This document shows positions 61,979 to 64,000 of a DNA stretch of 64,000 nt, piece after piece. A program made the translations under genes and the position numbers. Position 1 is the stretch's first letter. Every line of letters begins with the position of its first letter. The stretch is from NCBI GenBank assembly GCA_030429485.1, contig JAUIFD010000001.1, positions 1 through 64,000 of the forward strand, read 5' to 3'. Below the pieces are notes generated by a model. It was not told where the DNA came from. It ran no database searches and saw only the letters and a list, made by a program, of their open reading frames with translations. Origin of the DNA: Phycisphaerae bacterium (GTDB lineage Bacteria > Planctomycetota > Phycisphaerae > Phycisphaerales > UBA1924).

Positions 61979-62034
61979 ACACGGATGCCTCACGCAACAA
62001 AGCCCGCCAGCCGACTGTTAACCCCTGGACAACC

Positions 62035-63426
62035 TTGCGCAGCGTGACCCTCCTCATCCTGGTGCTTGTCTCGATGGCGTTGTCGCCCGTGCGCGCGCAG
62101 GATGCGCCGCTCCCGGCTCCCGGCCAGGCGGGGCGCGTGGTCGAACTCGCCCAGGACCCGCCGACCGGGCTCTGGCTCGCATGGCTCGATAACGGCGTTC
62201 GCGTGCTGCATCGGGCTTCCCCGGTCGACGACGGCCGGGTGCATGTGTCGCTGCTGATCGCGGGTGGCGAACTGCTCGAGACTCAGGATGACCGGGGGAT
62301 TGCGACAGCCGCTCGCCTCGCCTGGGACGGTCTTTCCGTCGAGGGGGCGGGGCAAGGCGACTTGCAGTCGTGGGTCGCGGGCCATGATCTCCGTTTGACG
62401 ACCACGGTTGGTCCGGACTCGATGGCGCTTCGCATCGATGCGCCGGCCGGGTCTCTCGCCGATGCTGTTGCGCTTGCGTATGCGCTTGTCCGCGCACCGG
62501 AGGTGCCGGCGGAGCAGTTCGATGAGTGGCAGCGAAAGGAGCGTGCGAGGCTCGCCGGCGGAGACGGCGTTTCTCCCGCGTTCGCGGCGCTGCTCGCGTC
62601 GACGCTCTTCCCCAAGGACGAGCCGCGATTGCACCCGATCGAGCGGGGTGACGTGGAGAAGCTCACCGCTGCGAAAGCGACGGCGTGGCTCCGGCGTCAG
62701 GCGGTGAATCCGATGGCGCTGGCGATCATCGGCGGGCCGGGCCCCGACCGTGCGCTCGACCTTGCTGCTGGGTACTTCGGTTCGCTCCCGGAGCGTTCGC
62801 GCATCGGGGCTCGCACGTTCGCCGACGCGAGGAAGCTCCCGCCGTTCCGTGGCCCCGCGTTCGCCGAACACGCCGACCCTCGCGTGGATGGGGCGATCGT
62901 GCTGCGCGGGTTCATCGGTGCGGACCTGACCGCGTTGCCTGATGCGCGGCGGCTGCGTTTGGCGGCGATGGTGCTCCGCACGCGACTCGCGGCGCTCGCG
63001 CCGCGCTTGCGGGCGCGGGAGGCGGACCTCGACGCGGGTTCCTTCGAGGGCGCGGAGTATCCGGGGTATGGGCTCTTCTGGATCCGGGCGCAGGTCCCGG
63101 CACGCGGGGTGGACCGCGCGCTCGACGCGTTTGATGCCGAGCTGACGAAGTTGGGCGCGCAGGGCCCGACGAAGACGGAACTCGAGGCAGCGCGAGCGCG
63201 TGTGTTCAGCGAGATCGAGACCCTGTTCGGGGATCCATCGTTCTGGGCCGACCGCCTGGCGCACATGGACTATCGGGGGATGTCGCCGAAGGACCTGGCG
63301 GCGCTGCAGTCGTCGTATGCGATGATCACCGCCGAGCAGGTGCGGGATGCGGTCGCGCGGCACAACACCGAGCCGCGCAGGATCACCGTTGTGCTGAAGG
63401 GCTCCGAGCCGGCCAAGGGTGATTAG
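62035..63426 (+). CDS. Secreted M16-like protein lacking the catalytic zinc motif
   Basis: About 463 residues from TTG 62035, giving a clean signal peptide (LRSVTLLILVLVSMALSPVRAQ). An in-frame TTG at 61975, overlapping the helicase stop, and GTG 62044 are other possible starts. The body follows M16 peptidase order, with WLDNGVRVLHRASP, VSLLIAGGELLETQDDRGIA and a C-terminal domain with IVLRGFIGADLTAL. At the normal HxxEH site it reads GIATAARLAWD, so zinc is probably not bound. It may be a binding or chaperone subunit. Confidence 0.7.
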   Translation: MRSVTLLILVLVSMALSPVRAQDAPLPAPGQAGRVVELAQDPPTGLWLAWLDNGVRVLHRASPVDDGRVHVSLLIAGGELLETQDDRGIATAARLAWDGLSVEGAGQGDLQSWVAGHDLRLTTTVGPDSMALRIDAPAGSLADAVALAYALVRAPEVPAEQFDEWQRKERARLAGGDGVSPAFAALLASTLFPKDEPRLHPIERGDVEKLTAAKATAWLRRQAVNPMALAIIGGPGPDRALDLAAGYFGSLPERSRIGARTFADARKLPPFRGPAFAEHADPRVDGAIVLRGFIGADLTALPDARRLRLAAMVLRTRLAALAPRLRAREADLDAGSFEGAEYPGYGLFWIRAQVPARGVDRALDAFDAELTKLGAQGPTKTELEAARARVFSEIETLFGDPSFWADRLAHMDYRGMSPKDLAALQSSYAMITAEQVRDAVARHNTEPRRITVVLKGSEPAKGD

Positions 63427-64000
63427 CCGGTTTCCCCGAGGGCGGCGATCGGTTCGGGAGCCTTGGCGCGAGCGCGTTCCTCGCCGTGGCGTGTGACGCA
63501 GTCGATCATCTCGTCGATCTCGTCGGTTACGAAGAGCAGATCGAGATCGCCTGGGCTGATGGTGCCTTCCGCGAGGAGGCGCTTCTCGAAGAACTGATCG
63601 AGCAGGGGGGCCCAGAACTCGCGCCCCATGAGCACGATGGGGAAGCGTCCGACCTTCCCGGTCTGGATGAGCGTGAGGGTCTCGAAGACCTCGTCCATGG
63701 TGCCGAAGCCGCCGGGGCACACGACGAAGGCCGTGGAGTACTTCACGAGCATGACCTTGCGCACGAAGAAGTAGTTGAACTCGACAAACTTGTCGAGGTA
63801 GGGGTTGGGTTCCTGCTCCATGGGCAGGGTGATGTTGCAGCCTATGGAGACGCCCGCTTCGTCGCGGGCGCCACGGTTGGCGGCCTCCATCACACCCGGA
63901 CCGCCGCCGGTCATGACGGCGAAGCCCGCACGCGCGAGAGCAGCTCCCGATTCGCGCGCGATCTTGTAGTAGCGGTGTTCCTCGCCGAATCGCGCCGAGC
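63423..64000 (-). CDS. LOG family protein (TIGR00730-type; 5' partial)
   Basis: The frame is open to the window edge, so the start is outside. SARFGEEHRYYKIARESG...MTGGGPGVMEAANRGA, PYLDKFVEFNYFFVRKVMLVKYSTAF and PGGFGTMDEVFETLTLIQTGK are the LOG family signatures; PGGxGTxxE is the catalytic/nucleotide motif. LOG proteins are cytokinin-riboside-monophosphate phosphoribohydrolases or related nucleotide 5'-monophosphate nucleosidases. Older annotations call them lysine decarboxylases, which is wrong. Its stop codon overlaps the end of the M16-like gene on the other strand by 4 bases. Confidence 0.9.
   Translation of the reverse strand, partial: SARFGEEHRYYKIARESGAALARAGFAVMTGGGPGVMEAANRGARDEAGVSIGCNITLPMEQEPNPYLDKFVEFNYFFVRKVMLVKYSTAFVVCPGGFGTMDEVFETLTLIQTGKVGRFPIVLMGREFWAPLLDQFFEKRLLAEGTISPGDLDLLFVTDEIDEMIDCVTRHGEERARAKAPEPIAALGETG

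Noticed and set aside
1-64000. CRISPR arrays, insertion sequences, prophage or integron features
   Set aside because: No regularly spaced repeats, transposase or integrase signatures, or terminal inverted repeats were found by reading. The only repeats are short hairpins, the two TetR operators and the hutU-tail copy.

Overview
The window is about 64 kb of GC-rich, gene-dense bacterial chromosome. It most likely comes from a planctomycete of the class Phycisphaerae. This is inferred from a combination of hallmarks: small membrane proteins with a C-x-x-C / C-P-E-C zinc ribbon, PEP-CTERM-like sorting tails, a C-terminal dockerin-like tail ending in Gly-Cys, a Ser/Thr kinase with a transmembrane anchor, MoxR/DUF58/VWA operons, an N-terminal HTH plus receiver protein, and a prepilin-like protein. 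No rRNA, CRISPR array, insertion sequence, prophage or plasmid gene was seen. Two tRNA genes are present (Thr-UGU and Ser-UGA), neither with an encoded CCA.

Layout. 1-5.8 kb: the tail of a Ser/Thr kinase fused to a TraB/GumN-like segment, a small zinc-ribbon membrane protein, a TetR-headed three-gene operon with two palindromic operators on its promoter, a PEP-CTERM-like protein, and an ExbB-like channel followed by a sulfotransferase/membrane fusion. 5.8-8.9 kb: isoprenoid genes (ispA-like polyprenyl synthase, dxs). 8.9-16.6 kb: zinc-ribbon membrane protein, phoU, methyltransferase, site-2-protease-like peptidase, secreted M64 metallopeptidase with dockerin-like tail, aromatic amino acid decarboxylase, rsmD. 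16.6-17.0 kb: a small conserved protein behind a good sigma70-type promoter.

17.2-33.85 kb is the most striking part. It is a six-gene, 16.6 kb run on one strand with overlapping or coupled starts: a 2,914-residue exported TPR-type protein, a membrane/coiled-coil protein, a MoxR AAA+ ATPase, a DUF58 protein, a BatA-like VWA membrane protein, and a large double-VWA/glutamine-amidotransferase-like membrane protein. It looks like a Bat (aerotolerance)-type AAA+/VWA system with a giant envelope partner.

34-37.4 kb: tRNA-Thr, two zinc-ribbon membrane proteins, an unusual BRCT-HTH-TPR fusion and a PEP-CTERM protein. 37.5-41.8 kb: histidine degradation (hutU, hutG, hutI; no hutH in the window), with a small membrane ORF between hutU and hutG flanked by a copy of the hutU 3' end. 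41.8-47.5 kb: a small disordered protein, a prepilin-like protein, fabI, a coiled-coil protein, a CapD-type sugar nucleotide dehydratase/epimerase, ruvA and manC. 47.6-50 kb: ergothioneine genes egtB-egtD. 50.1-53.1 kb: a SWIM zinc-finger protein, rplI, a lipoprotein phosphatase-like protein and an HTH-receiver regulator. 53.4-58.7 kb: a secreted HEAT-type protein with a degenerate receiver-like module, tryptophan 2,3-dioxygenase, small membrane and DoxX proteins, tRNA-Ser and two lipoproteins. 58.7-64 kb: a UvrD helicase with a C-terminal PD-(D/E)XK nuclease, an M16-like protein lacking its zinc motif, and a LOG-family protein running off the end.

All calls come from reading the sequence without database searches. 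Start codons are chosen from Shine-Dalgarno spacing and signal peptide position where possible.
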